Assembly: GCF_016808335.1 (NCBI RefSeq)
Contig: NC_053141.1
Coordinates: forward strand, 23,786,261 to 23,850,260
Direction: 5' to 3'
DNA length: 64,000 nt
Source: Panicum virgatum
Lineage: Eukaryota; Streptophyta; Magnoliopsida; Poales; Poaceae
The notes under the pieces were generated by a model. That model was not told where the DNA came from and searched no databases. It was given only the letters and a program-made list of their open reading frames with translations. Every line of letters begins with the position of its first letter. The first letter of the stretch is position 1. This document shows positions 1-9,577 of this stretch, piece after piece. The translations under genes were made by a program, and so were the position numbers.

Positions 1-91
1 ATACTGTTCATTCTGTTGTATATACGTGTGACTTGATCCTGGCACGTATATGATTGCTCGGTTTATGTTCTTTTATAAACCGGGTGTTACA
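1..91 (+). repeat. 3' end of E1 5' LTR
   Basis: Identical over 91 bases to the end of the 3' LTR at 8622-8712 and ends in the LTR terminus GGGTGTTACA. It holds two perfect stem-loops: an ATATACGTG/CACGTATAT stem (20-28 with 43-51) and a CGGTTTAT/ATAAACCG stem (59-66 with 75-82). The rest of the LTR lies upstream of the window. Confidence 0.95.
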
Positions 92-94
92 GAG

Positions 95-107
95 TGGTAT
101 CAGAGCC
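95..107 (+). promoter_or_regulatory. Primer-binding site (initiator tRNA-Met)
   Basis: TGGTATCAGAGCC begins 3 bases after the LTR end and complements the 3' end of plant initiator tRNA-Met, the usual minus-strand primer of plant Ty3/gypsy elements. Complementarity fades after 13 bases. Confidence 0.9.
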
Positions 108-663
108 GTATCGACTGTAGGACGAAGCCTAGATAGAAGTGGTCGAGTTTTAGGACTTCTTCTCTCCAATCCTTGACTGCTGAAACTATTTTACTATTAT
201 ACCCCTTGACTTCTATGGCTTTTTACCCTTCTTGCCTTGATTTCTCTCTCTGAAGAATAGTTTTCGTAGATTTTGGCCTGAATCAGTCATCTGACCTCCA
301 TGGGCATAGCTAGGTGACCCTTTTTATAATAACACGATAGCACGTTCTGCGACGCGTTGTGTTAGTCGAGTCTTTTGTTAAACTCGGCTAAGTCGTGAAA
401 ATTGTCTGCTTGTTATTATGCTACATGCTTGATTTGGATTTTTGACTGATTGTATAGCTTAATAGTTTAAATGTGTTTAAAGAAAATCACTTGGATGTTA
501 AAGTTAACTAATTAATAAAATGAGTTAGATCGTTGGGGGTAAAACAGTCAACTCTATCCTGTCTACTTTATCATGGCTGAGTCTTTTTCCGCAAAGAGTT
601 ATCATATCCATCTGAATTTATCCCTGCAATATCCTTACTCGTGAAATCTTTTGTTCAAATCAG
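108..663 (+). other. E1 untranslated leader
   Basis: No convincing ORF is seen. The leader is AT-rich and is shared, with modest divergence, by the minus-strand non-autonomous element (about 36370-36804). Packaging or dimerisation signals would be expected here, but none is identified by sequence alone. Confidence 0.7.
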
Positions 664-3600
664 ATGGTGAACACCAGGAGCACCGGTTCCGGTTCTGGCC
701 AGCAGCAGGGTCAGAACAACCAGGGTACTGGGATCCCGATGCCGCCACCTTTGACTCCGGAGCAGTACTTCCAGCTCCAGATGCAGATGATGGCTACCCT
801 GAACAACACCGTTCAGGCTCTTCAGCACGCTCACACTCAGCCTCCGCCTCCTCCACCGCCGCAGCCTCGCGACAGGCGTGCTGAGTTCCTGAGGGGTCAC
901 CCGCCGACGTTCTCTCACACGTCCGACCCTCTTCAGGCTGACGACTGGCTCCGTGCAGTGGAGCGTCAGCTGGACATCGCCCAGTGCGATGATCGTGAGC
1001 GCGTCTTGTACGCAGCAGGACAGCTGCGAGGGGCAGCTTTGGACTGGTGGGAGTCCCAACCGGTCCATGACCGCGAGGCTCTTACTTGGCTCCAGTTCAG
1101 GGAGCGCTTCCGCAGCCACAACGTCCCCGCGGGCGTTATGAAGATGAAGCAGAAGGAGTTCCTTGCACTGAAGCAGGTAATCTTAAGAATAATCATTCAG
1201 CGTTTTCTTTTGAGCTAATGCCCCTTGTTCTATCCTTATGAATCTTGAGTTAATCTTCCGATATCCATCTGTCTTTGTGAATTCAGGGGACTATGTCGGT
1301 CACGGAGTATCGTGATCGCTTTCTTCAGCTGGCACGCTACGCCCCTGCCGAGGTTGCGGATGACCGCAAGAAGCAGGAGCACTTCATGGAGGGTCTTGAG
1401 GACTACCTCCAGTACGCGCTGCTCAACCTCCGCTTCGACGACTTCAACCATCTGGTTGACAGTGCGCTCAACACTGAGCGTAAGCACTTGGAGATGGAGG
1501 ACAAGAAGAGGAAGGTTGTCCCCGTTGCTTCCGGCAGCAACACTCGTCCTCGACTCCAGCAGCCCCAGCAGTACCAGCCTCAGTACCGGCCTCCTCAGCA
1601 GTACCAGCAGAGGCCACCGCAGCAGTACCCGCCTCGACAGCAGCAGGCAGGTCAGGGCCAGAGGTTACCGGCACCTCCGGCTCGCGCTCCACCAGCTCCA
1701 CCGGCACCGCAGGCTCCACGTCCGGCAGCTCCTACCGGACAGCAGGCTCAGGGACCTCCTCGCACCTGCTTTCACTGCGGCCAGCCGGGGCACTACGCCA
1801 ACGCTTGCCCCCGGAAGGCGCAGGCGGGACAGCAGGGACGCCCAGCTCAGCCCAGGGCGCCAGCACAGGGCAGGGTGAACCACGTGACGGCCGAGTCAGC
1901 GGCCGAGGCTCCCAACGTGGTTATTGGTACGTTCATGGTTAATTCATATCCAGCTACAGTGCTTTTTGATACTGGTGCTACGCATTCCTTCATTACTCAG
2001 TCTTTTGTCGAGCATCATGGTATTCATACTAGCACATTAAAGAGGTGCCTGTTAGTATCTTCACCGGGAGGCCAGTTGAGGTCTCACACTTACTGCCCGA
2101 GAGTCAGTATTTCCTTGAGGGGAGTAGAGTTCTGTACTGATCTGATGGTGCTAGACACCAAGGGCATTGATGTCATTCTGGGAATGGAGACTCTGGCCAA
2201 ATGGGGAGTTCGGATAGATTGTGCTCAGCGGACAGTCTTGCTATCAGCTTCCAGTGGCCAAGAGGTTGTTATCAGTGCAGTAGAGCCTTCTGGATTTCTT
2301 CATCAGATGGAGGCTAGACCCACGGACGGTATTCGCGTGGTGTCTGAATTCCCGGATGTCTTTCCGGATGATTTGCCAGGTATGCCGCCTGAACGCGCCA
2401 TTGAGTTTTGTATTGATCTCTTGCCTGGCACAGCTCCTATTGCAAAGCGGCCCTACCGTATGGCACCTATAGAGCATGAAGAAGTAAAGAAGACTATTGA
2501 TGAGTTGCTAGCCAAGGGCTATATCCGTCGCAGCTTCTCTCCTTGGGCTTTTCCGTTGTTGCTGGTAGATAAGAAGGATGGCTCGAAGAGGATGTGTGTG
2601 GATTATCGTGAGCTGAATGCAGTTACTATCAAGAACAAGCATCCACTGCCCCGTATTGAGGATCTCTTCGATCTGCTTCGAGGTGCTCGTATATTCTCGA
2701 AGATTGATCTTCGTTCGGGTTATTTTCAGCTGAGGATCCGTCCTGGGGATATTCCGAAGACGGCATTCACCTGCAAGTACGGGCTATATGAGTATACAGT
2801 CATGTCCTTCGGCTTGACTAATGCCCCGGCTTTCTTCATGCATCTGATGAACATGGTCTTCATGGATTATCTGGATGTCTTCGTGGTGATTTTCATTGAT
2901 GATATTCTGATCTTCTCCAAGACAGAAGAAGAGCATGAGGAACATTTGAGGCTCGTGTTGCAGAGATTGAGAGAGCATCAGCTGTATGCCAAGTTCAGCA
3001 AGTGCGAGTTCTGGATTGACGAGGTTCCATTCCTCGGTCATGTTATCTCTCAAGGAGGCATTGCTGTCGATCCGAGCAAGGTAAAGGATGTGCTCGAGTG
3101 GGAGACACCGCAGACAGTAAAGGAAGTCAGATCTTTCTTGGGCTTAGCTGGATATTATCGGAGGTTCATCGAGAATTTCTCCAAGATCGCGAAGCCTTTG
3201 ACTTCTTTGCTGGAGAAGAATGTGGCTTTCGTATGGACTGATGAGCGTCAGATGGCCTTTGATGAGCTGAAGAAGATGTTGACTACGGCGCCAGTCCTGA
3301 CTCTGCCAGACCAGACGAAGAGGTTCACGGTATATTGTGATGCTTCGAAGGATGGTCTTGGGTGTGTGCTGATGCAGGAGGGCAGAGTGATAGCTTATGC
3401 TTCACGGCAGCTACGCCGGCATGAGCTGAATTATCCTACTCATGATCTTGAGTTAGCCGCAGTTGTGCATGCTCTGAAGATTTGGAGGCATTACTTGTAT
3501 GGGCAGCGGTGTGATATCTACACTGATCACAAGAGCCTCAAGTATATTTTCACGCAGAATGAGCTGAACATGCGGCAGAGGAGATGGCTAGAGTTGGTCA

Positions 3601-5231
3601 AGGACTATGATCTGGAGATTCACTATCATCCGGGCAAGGCCAATGTTGTAGCAGATGCTTTGAGCAGAAGGAGTTATGTCAACATGGCCGTTGCTTTCCA
3701 GATGCCTCCAGAGTTATGCGAGGAGTTTGAGCAGTTGAGTCTGGGCTTCTTGCATCATACTTCGAGTGCAGCATTCGAGGCAGTACCGACTCTAGAGTCA
3801 GAGATCAGGCAGCATCAAAAAGATGATGAGAAGCTGCAGGAGATTCGTGAGTTGCTCAAGAAGGGCAAGGCTCCTCATTTCAGAGAGGATGATCAGGGTA
3901 CCTTGTGGTACAAGAACCGGATCTGTGTGCCAGATGTGAAGGATCTTCGGAAGTTGATTCTGAGTGAGGCCCATGATACAGCTTACTCTATTCATCCGGG
4001 CAGCACGAAGATGTATTATGATCTGAAGGAACGTTTCTGGTGGTATGGTATGAAGCGTTCAGTGGCAGAGTACGTGGCTATTTGTGACACCTGTCAGCGT
4101 GTCAAGGCTGAGCATCAGAGGCCAGCAGGTCTATTGCAGCCTTTGAAGATTCCAGAGTGGAAATGGGAGGAAATCACTATGGACTTCATTGTTGGATTGC
4201 CTCGTACTCAGAAAGGGTACAACTCCATTTGGGTAGTAGTGGACCGATTGACGAAGGTTGCTCACTTCATTCCAGTGAACACTACTTACTCCGGTGCTAG
4301 ACTTGCAGAGTTGTACATCTCTCGGATTGTCTGCTTGCATGGTGTGCCCAAGAAGATCATATCTGACAGAGGGTCTCAGTTCACTTCTCGGTTCTGGGAG
4401 CAGCTCCATGATTCGTTGGATACGAAGCTGCGTTTCAGTACGGCTTATCACCCTCAGACAGATGGGCAGACAGAGAGAACCAACCAAGTGTTGGAGGATA
4501 TGCTGAGAGCTTGTGCCATTCAGTACGGTACTAGTTGGGATAAGTGCCTGTCATATGCTGAGTTCTCATATAACAACAGCTATCAGGCCAGTCTGAAGAA
4601 GTCTCCCTTCGAGGCATTGTATGGCAGAAAATGCAGGACTCCTCTCTATTGGGATCAGATTGGTGAAAAGCAGCTCTTCGGCCCTGAGATCATAGATGAT
4701 GCAGAGCAGATGGTTCAGGCTGTGCGACAAAATCTGAGAATTGCACAGAGCAGGCAGAAGAGCTATGCTGATGGCAAACGGAGAGACCTGACTTTCAGTG
4801 TCGGTGATTATGTGTATCTGAAGGTGTCTCCGATGAGGGGAATTCGCAGATTCAATGTCAAGGGGAAGTTAGCACCTCGTTATGTGGGGCCATTCAAGGT
4901 GCTAGAGCGGAAAGGCGAAGTTGCTTATCGCCTGGAGTTACCTCTCAGTCTCTCAGGAGTTCATGATGTCTTCCATATATCTCAGCTGAAGAGATGTCTG
5001 CGAGTACCCGAGGAGCAGGCACCCCTGGATGGAGTCGATGTCCAGGAAGATCTGACTTATACTGAGCATCCGGTGAAAATCCTGGAGACATCAGAGAGGG
5101 TTACTCGGAACAAGCGCATCAAGATGTGCAGAGTTCAGTGGAGTCATCACAGTGAAGCTGAGGCTACATGGGAGCGAGAAGATGAGTTGAAGAAGACATA
5201 CCCAGATCTCTTTGCTAGCCAGCCCAGCTAA
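664..5231 (+). CDS. Gag-Pol polyprotein of E1 (one intron, 1177-1286)
   Basis: This encodes the structural and enzymatic polyprotein: capsid, protease, reverse transcriptase, RNase H, integrase and chromodomain. Exon 1 (664-1176, 171 codons) opens [10 protein letters not shown] and ends at LKQ. Exon 2 (1287-5231) continues [10 protein letters not shown] in the same frame, giving about 1,485 residues. Visible motifs in order: CCHC zinc knuckle [14 protein letters not shown] (1767-1808), protease DTGA (1968-1979), RT FIDD (2892-2903, in place of the common YxDD), RNase H YCDAS (from 3333), integrase zinc-finger CDTC near 4083, catalytic Asp in MDF near 4182, SDRG near 4362 and the Glu of QTER near 4470, a GPF motif near 4890, and a C-terminal chromodomain (about 5058-5215). 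The ATG at 664 is the first after the leader. Without splicing, translation stops at 1216-1218 inside the intron. No frameshift or stop elsewhere. Confidence 0.93.
1177..1286 (+). other. Intron inside gag
   Basis: It begins GTAATC after CAG and ends TTCAG, length 110, phase 0. Removing it rejoins the conserved gag peptide LKQ/GTMSV, and keeping it introduces a stop. E3 has the same boundaries at 13317-13436 with length 120. The intron carries length differences, whereas the coding sequence of E3 has none that shift the frame. Confidence 0.85.
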
Positions 5232-5264
5232 ATCTCGGGACGAGATTTCTTTAAGGGGGTAGGG
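5230..5264 (+). promoter_or_regulatory. PPT-proximal hairpin and polypurine tract of E1
   Basis: AAATCTCG (5230-5237) pairs perfectly with CGAGATTT (5241-5248) across a GGA loop, overlapping the gag-pol stop codon. TAAGGGGGTAGGG (5252-5264) directly before the LTR is the polypurine tract that primes plus-strand DNA synthesis. Confidence 0.85.
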
Positions 5265-6156
5265 TATGTAACACCCTAATTTTAAATTTCAGTATTTATT
5301 AATAAATTAATTGGCTTTAGTTAAATTTTCTAAGGTTGATTGTGTTTAGTTGGCATTTAATCTAATTTTTGTTCCTTAATTAATTAAAATTTATCATAGG
5401 TTTAAATTTTTGTTGCCTTCATGCTGGTGCATAATTTTATTTGAGTGTGGTTTGAATTCAAATTCAAATTTGAATTCAAACTTTGTTTGAATTAGACTTA
5501 GAAAAGAAAAAGAAATAGAAAAGGAACCCATAAACCAAACCCAAAACTCAACCCAGCCCAAAACCCAGCTAGCAGCTCAGCCCGGCCCACTCTCCCCTCC
5601 TCCTCCCGCTCGGCCCAACCCAAGCCAATGCCTCAGCCAGCCCGCTCTCCGGCCCGCTACGCCACTCCCCCGCACGGCCCGCCCCACGGCCTGCCTTCGC
5701 GCTCGGCCCAGCCCGCGCCCTCTCTCCCTCACGCGCAGCCCAGCACGCGCTCGCGCCGGCCTGCTCCCCTGGCTCCCTGCGTGCCCGACCCCACCTGTCG
5801 GCTCCGCCTTCCCCGTCGCGCCGCGCAGCAACGCACTCCCGTGATCTCCGGCCGAGATCCCCGGCGAGCCCCGCGCCCGAATCCCACCCGAGATCCCTGG
5901 TTTCCCCTTCTTAAACCCAGCCACACCCCCCTGCGCCGCCATCCCCATCCCGCAGCCGCCGCGAACCCTATCCGCCGCCGCCCTTCAAGCTCAGCGCGGA
6001 GCAGAGCCCTGCGCCGCTCAAATCCGCCGCACCACCGCCTCCCCGATCACCGGAGTCGCCGCAGGAGCTTCACCTCGGATCCAGGAGCATCGCCGGCCAC
6101 CCCCTTAGCCCTTGGCACTGCTCCATCCCCGTAATTTCCAACTGAGACCGCCGCAG

Positions 6157-7257
6157 GTGAGTGCGGAACTCACCGTGTTTCAGCGCCGCCGTTGGCGTTT
6201 TGGCCTCTCTGACCACCTTCCTGGAACCACAGCTCGATCGCGCACTCACTTGTGGGACTTGGAGGCCGGAAGCTCCGTCTTCTCGACCCTACCAGGAACC
6301 TCGTCGGACCGCAGCCGCAGGATCAGGCCGACGGTCTTCCAGCGCCGCTTCTCCGCCCAAAGTGAGCTTCTGGTGAGCTTCTCCATGCGCCAATCTTGCT
6401 TCTCGTTCGGTTAGTGCTTCAATTTTAGCCCTGGCACGGCGGGAACGCCCGGCTCCGATGAGCCCGTCGCCGCAGTGCCGCCTCACCCGTCGAGCTCCAC
6501 GCTTCGGTCACCCCCGACCCGCGCACGAGGCCCCAGAGGGTCACGCGTGTTGCGATCGTCCTTTTGCACCAAACCATAGGCCAAAATACCCCCTGTAGCG
6601 CCTAGGCCGCCTTCTCCGACGATCTTCCGGTGAAGCGCCGCCGCAGGGGCCCTGTTCCGGTGGCTCTGCGCCGCCGCCAGAGCACCCAAACAATCCCAGG
6701 CCGCACGATCCGAGATCTGCGCCCAAGATTAGAAGCCATATACCCCTTCATCCAGAGCCACCAGATCGAGATCCAACGGCCTGGATCCAAGGATACCGGT
6801 TCGGCCTGGCTTATTTGCTAAAGAGCCCCTCCTTTTATTTAGAATCAATCCACAGTCCATCAGTGTTCAAAATAAATTCCAGTTAGGTCCTGGTTTTAAC
6901 ACTTAAGCCCCTGAGCTTTCCCAAATTAGCACCCGCAGTCCAGGCCCTGTGTTTTTGCACGCTAGCCCTTAGATTTAATGTTTAATTACGTTTAGGCCCT
7001 CGGTTTTAGCAGAAAAGCCCCTGAAACTTCAGTTTTCTTACAAATAAGCCCCTAGAACTTGTTTTTAGCCTAGAATACGCGTTTTAGCTCCGATTTTAGC
7101 GTTCTTTATATCCACGCGATCGTTGTAACGCGTAGGATAGTTCTAGAATAGTTTTGTGCGCTGTTTTCATGTATTGATGTACTGTTTCTTAGTTTTTGTT
7201 AGTGTTTGCTCGTATGCTTATTTTCGTGCATTGTTTTGGCCATGTGTTCGTGAGTAG
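6157..7257 (+). other. Candidate first intron of the LTR-resident gene (E1 LTR)
   Basis: CCGCAG/GTGAGT at 6151-6162 is a strong donor at the end of the CpG-rich block, and GAGTAG/AC at 7252-7259 is the acceptor before the acidic exon. Related donors occur in the other T1 LTRs (for example 10967 and 18810). Which donor is used is uncertain. Confidence 0.35.
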
Positions 7258-8453
7258 ACGTGGATCCATCTGAGGAGCCCCAGTACCAGTACCCGGAGCA
7301 GCCGTCTTCGGATCAGTTTGAGCAGCAGCAGGAGCAGTACGAGGAAGGCAAGTATAACATGAACAACCTATCACTTTTAAATACAATTTCATACTGCATT
7401 TTAATACTGTATGCCTATAAGGATTTCCTAGCCTCTTTATATCCTTTATATATACCTTTGGGTTGCATTTTGGTTAGTTGTGCTAGGTTGCTGCGCTATA
7501 ACACACTCTGGTCCTTTTTAATTAATTTGATTAATGGTTTACTTGAACTTAATTCTGAGAGTGGCACTCTGTGTGGCTTGAGTGGCTCACGTCTCGTTAA
7601 AAGATGGTTTTTGTAGAAACATGGTTTAGGGGGCCAGCACGGTGCTTAATGCCTGGTTGGCCACTCTCCATAAGGACCGGTTCATAGAGCGACAACCTGG
7701 GACAACAGCGCTACCACAAGGCTAGAATGGGATAGACTTGGCGTAATAACTAGATCTTTTTGGTTTGGAGTAACTTACCTGCGGGGCAAGAGTAGTAAGC
7801 TTCAATGGTCCCTGCTCCTCCGGCTTGGTCTGTGCTTGGATTGCGCTCCTGTGCTTGTACCCCCGGAGGTGGGCCCCATCGTCGCCGACCTAACTCTCGC
7901 GGTTACGCCTTACCAACGAGATTCTTTTTAAAGGCCTCGTAGTGAGTCGCTGGCCATCTCACCTAAGGAAGTGTGATGAACAACTGGCGTAGCTCACGAC
8001 TTGTGGGTAAAGATGTGCAACCTCTGCAGAGTGTAAAACTGGTATACTAGCCGTGCTCACGGTTATGAGCGGCCCAGATCCTCCTTTTGATTAGTGAAGT
8101 TATCTCCTTCCGACGAGGGAGGTGCTTCTCGGGGTTTACCTTGGTGGCTTGGTCGGGGTTGGGTTCTCAGTAGTAGTATAATTAATTCTGATTAATTACT
8201 ATGTAACTGGGTTAATGGTAATTCATCAACTCGTAGTAAATAGCTTTAATAAAATTTTGCCAACACTTAAAAGCTAATGCAGTTGAGTCAGCCAGCCTAG
8301 AGCCTCATAGTTTGTGTTATACTTGTTGAGTACAAGTTGTGTACTCACTCTTGCCTCTTCTCTACTTTTTCCTCTCGGCTACGCTACTGCTGCTCAGTTC
8401 CTGCCGACACGAGGGAGTTCGTCCAGCGCTACCAGGACTACGAGGACTTCTAG
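7258..8453 (+). CDS. Candidate spliced small ORF inside the E1 LTR (exons 7258-7347 and 8398-8453)
   Basis: The first visible exon encodes an acidic, Gln/Tyr/Pro-rich peptide (begins VDPSEEPQYQYPEQP). It ends GAG GAA G/GCAAGT, an ideal donor of the rare GC-AG intron class. The intron is 1,050 nt and ends in a long pyrimidine tract and CTGCTCAG. The last exon continues in frame as VPADTREFVQRYQDYEDF and stops at 8451-8453, with an AATAAA about 110 bases on. The same exon pair, phase (1) and exact 56-nt last exon recur in every T1 LTR in the window. The start codon is not settled: in the LTR at 9578 an in-frame ATG lies at 10830, here none is evident. Function unknown; I recognise no family. 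Confidence 0.45.
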
Positions 8454-8712
8454 GTGCTTCGTCTCCCAGTCGACGTCCCTGTGGCGCCCTGCTTCAGCTT
8501 CTGAGAGCTTTATCGTATTTTTTGTACTTCGCTTCCGCTGTATCAGACATTTTGTCATTATTGTAATAAATAACATTCGTATACGCTTTATTATATCTAT
8601 TTACGTGATATGTGCTATGATATACTGTTCATTCTGTTGTATATACGTGTGACTTGATCCTGGCACGTATATGATTGCTCGGTTTATGTTCTTTTATAAA
8701 CCGGGTGTTACA

Positions 8713-9520
8713 AGAATCAAGCTCTCCATGATTATGTTGATGGGTTGACTATCACTATGAAGGTGATTCAGCCATGCGGTCGCAAGGAGTCCAAAGGGCA
8801 AGCAGCAGAAATGATACAAGATGTGATGCTAAGTTCACAGGGAAGTCAACCAAGTAGCCCCATTCACCACCACCGCAAGTGCTACAAGTGCGGACAAAAA
8901 GGTCATTATGCCAAAGGTTGTCCACAGAAGCGCCTTTCACCGGCTCCACGGCAGGCGGGACAGCAGGGGCGCCCAGCTCAACCCAAGACGCCAGCACAGG
9001 GTAGAGTGAACCACGTGACGGCCGAGTCAGCGGCCAAGGCTCCTAACGTGGTTATTGGTACGTTCATGGTCAACTCCCATCCAGCTACGGTGCTGTTCGA
9101 TACTGGTGCTACTCATTCATTCATCACCAAGTCATATGTTGAGCAGCATAGTTTATTTACCACCCCATTAAAGAAGTATCTGCTCATCCAGCTACGGTGC
9201 TGTTCGATACTGGTGCTACTAATTCATTCATCACCAAGTCATATGTTGAGCAGCATAGTTTATTTACCACCCCATTAAAGAAGTATCTGCTAGTTTCTTC
9301 ACCGGGAGGGGAGTTGAGATCCCATATTGTTTGCCCTCGAGTCAGTATAGCCATAAGGGGGGCAACGTTCAGCACTGCTCTGAGGGTGCTAGACACCAAG
9401 GGTATCGATGTGATCCTGGGAATGGATACTCTTGCCAAGTGGGGAGTCAGAATTGATTATGCTCAGCGGACAGTTCACTTGTCAGAAGAAAGTAGAGGAG
9501 TTGATGAAGACCTATCCTGA
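8713..9520 (+). pseudogene. Gag-protease fragment of the non-autonomous family
   Basis: In the frame of the minus-strand copy it encodes a charged linker, a zinc knuckle (CYKCGQKGHYAKGC), a basic Gln-rich spacer, and a protease start with DTGATHSF. A 107-bp tandem duplication then shifts the frame. The protease runs directly into a tail resembling the last residues of the chromodomain ORF (VDEDLS, stop at 9518-9520), so about 3 kb of pol has been deleted. The minus-strand element has the same tail (VDEDIS), so the deletion belongs to the family and is not a private accident. Confidence 0.75.
9078..9291 (+). repeat. 107-bp tandem duplication across the protease active site
   Basis: Two adjacent copies (9078-9184 and 9185-9291) of the segment starting CATCCAGCTACGG each contain the DTGA-coding stretch. 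They differ at very few bases, one being Cat to Aat in the motif. The period is not a multiple of three, so the second copy shifts frame. Confidence 0.9.
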
Positions 9521-9540
9521 TCTCCTTGCTAGCCAGCCCA

Positions 9541-9574
9541 GAATCTCGGGATGAGATTCCTGTAAGGGGGTAGG
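9541..9574 (+). promoter_or_regulatory. PPT-proximal hairpin and polypurine tract of E2
   Basis: GAATCTCG (9541-9548) pairs with TGAGATTC (9552-9559), with a G-T wobble closing the loop. TAAGGGGGTAGGA follows, then the LTR. Confidence 0.8.
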
Positions 9575-9577
9575 ATT

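Larger units (their letters stand above)
1..8712 (+). mobile_element. T1 element E1, autonomous Ty3/gypsy chromovirus (5' LTR cut by window edge)
   Basis: The end of the 5' LTR (1-91), primer-binding site, leader, gag-pol, polypurine tract and a complete 3' LTR follow one another in the canonical order. The last 91 bases of both LTRs are identical. Pol order PR-RT-RNaseH-IN-chromodomain places it in the chromoviruses, most like the Tekay/del group (family assignment from memory of motifs). It is the only T1 copy here with an intact coding region and so may be recently active. It is flanked on the right by E2 sequence beginning AGAAT, which should be the target duplication; the left copy lies outside the window. 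Confidence 0.93.
5267..8712 (+). repeat. E1 3' LTR (3,446 bp)
   Basis: It runs TGTAACACCC to GGGTGTTACA, a perfect 10-bp terminal inverted repeat. The layout is: an AT-rich start with a TTTGAATTCAAAT palindrome (5451-5480); a CpG-rich block about 5530-6800, probably the transcribed region; an AT-rich intron-like part; a small acidic exon (7258-7347); a conserved block of about 1 kb; a last small exon (8398-8453); an AATAAA-type signal near 8565; and U5 hairpins at the end. Long proline/arginine ORFs in the CpG block are not conserved between copies and are not called. Confidence 0.95.

Noticed and set aside
95..107. A tRNA gene fragment
   Set aside because: It is the complement of a tRNA 3' end placed right after an LTR, that is, a primer-binding site.
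664..1218. A complete 184-residue Gag
   Set aside because: The last residues come from reading into the intron at 1177; the conserved Gag continues at 1287. It could still be made from unspliced RNA.
5577..6134. Long proline/arginine-rich ORFs on both strands in the T1 LTR (likewise about 9899-10709, 17846-18597, 33532-34252 and 38789-39590)
   Set aside because: They lie in CpG-rich blocks where stop codons are rare by composition, overlap in several frames, and are broken differently by indels in each LTR copy.
8339..8566. Leucine/serine-rich membrane-like ORF at the end of the T1 LTR (repeated in every copy)
   Set aside because: It is an out-of-frame reading through the pyrimidine tract, the acceptor and the last exon; the frame with conserved length and stop is the acidic one.
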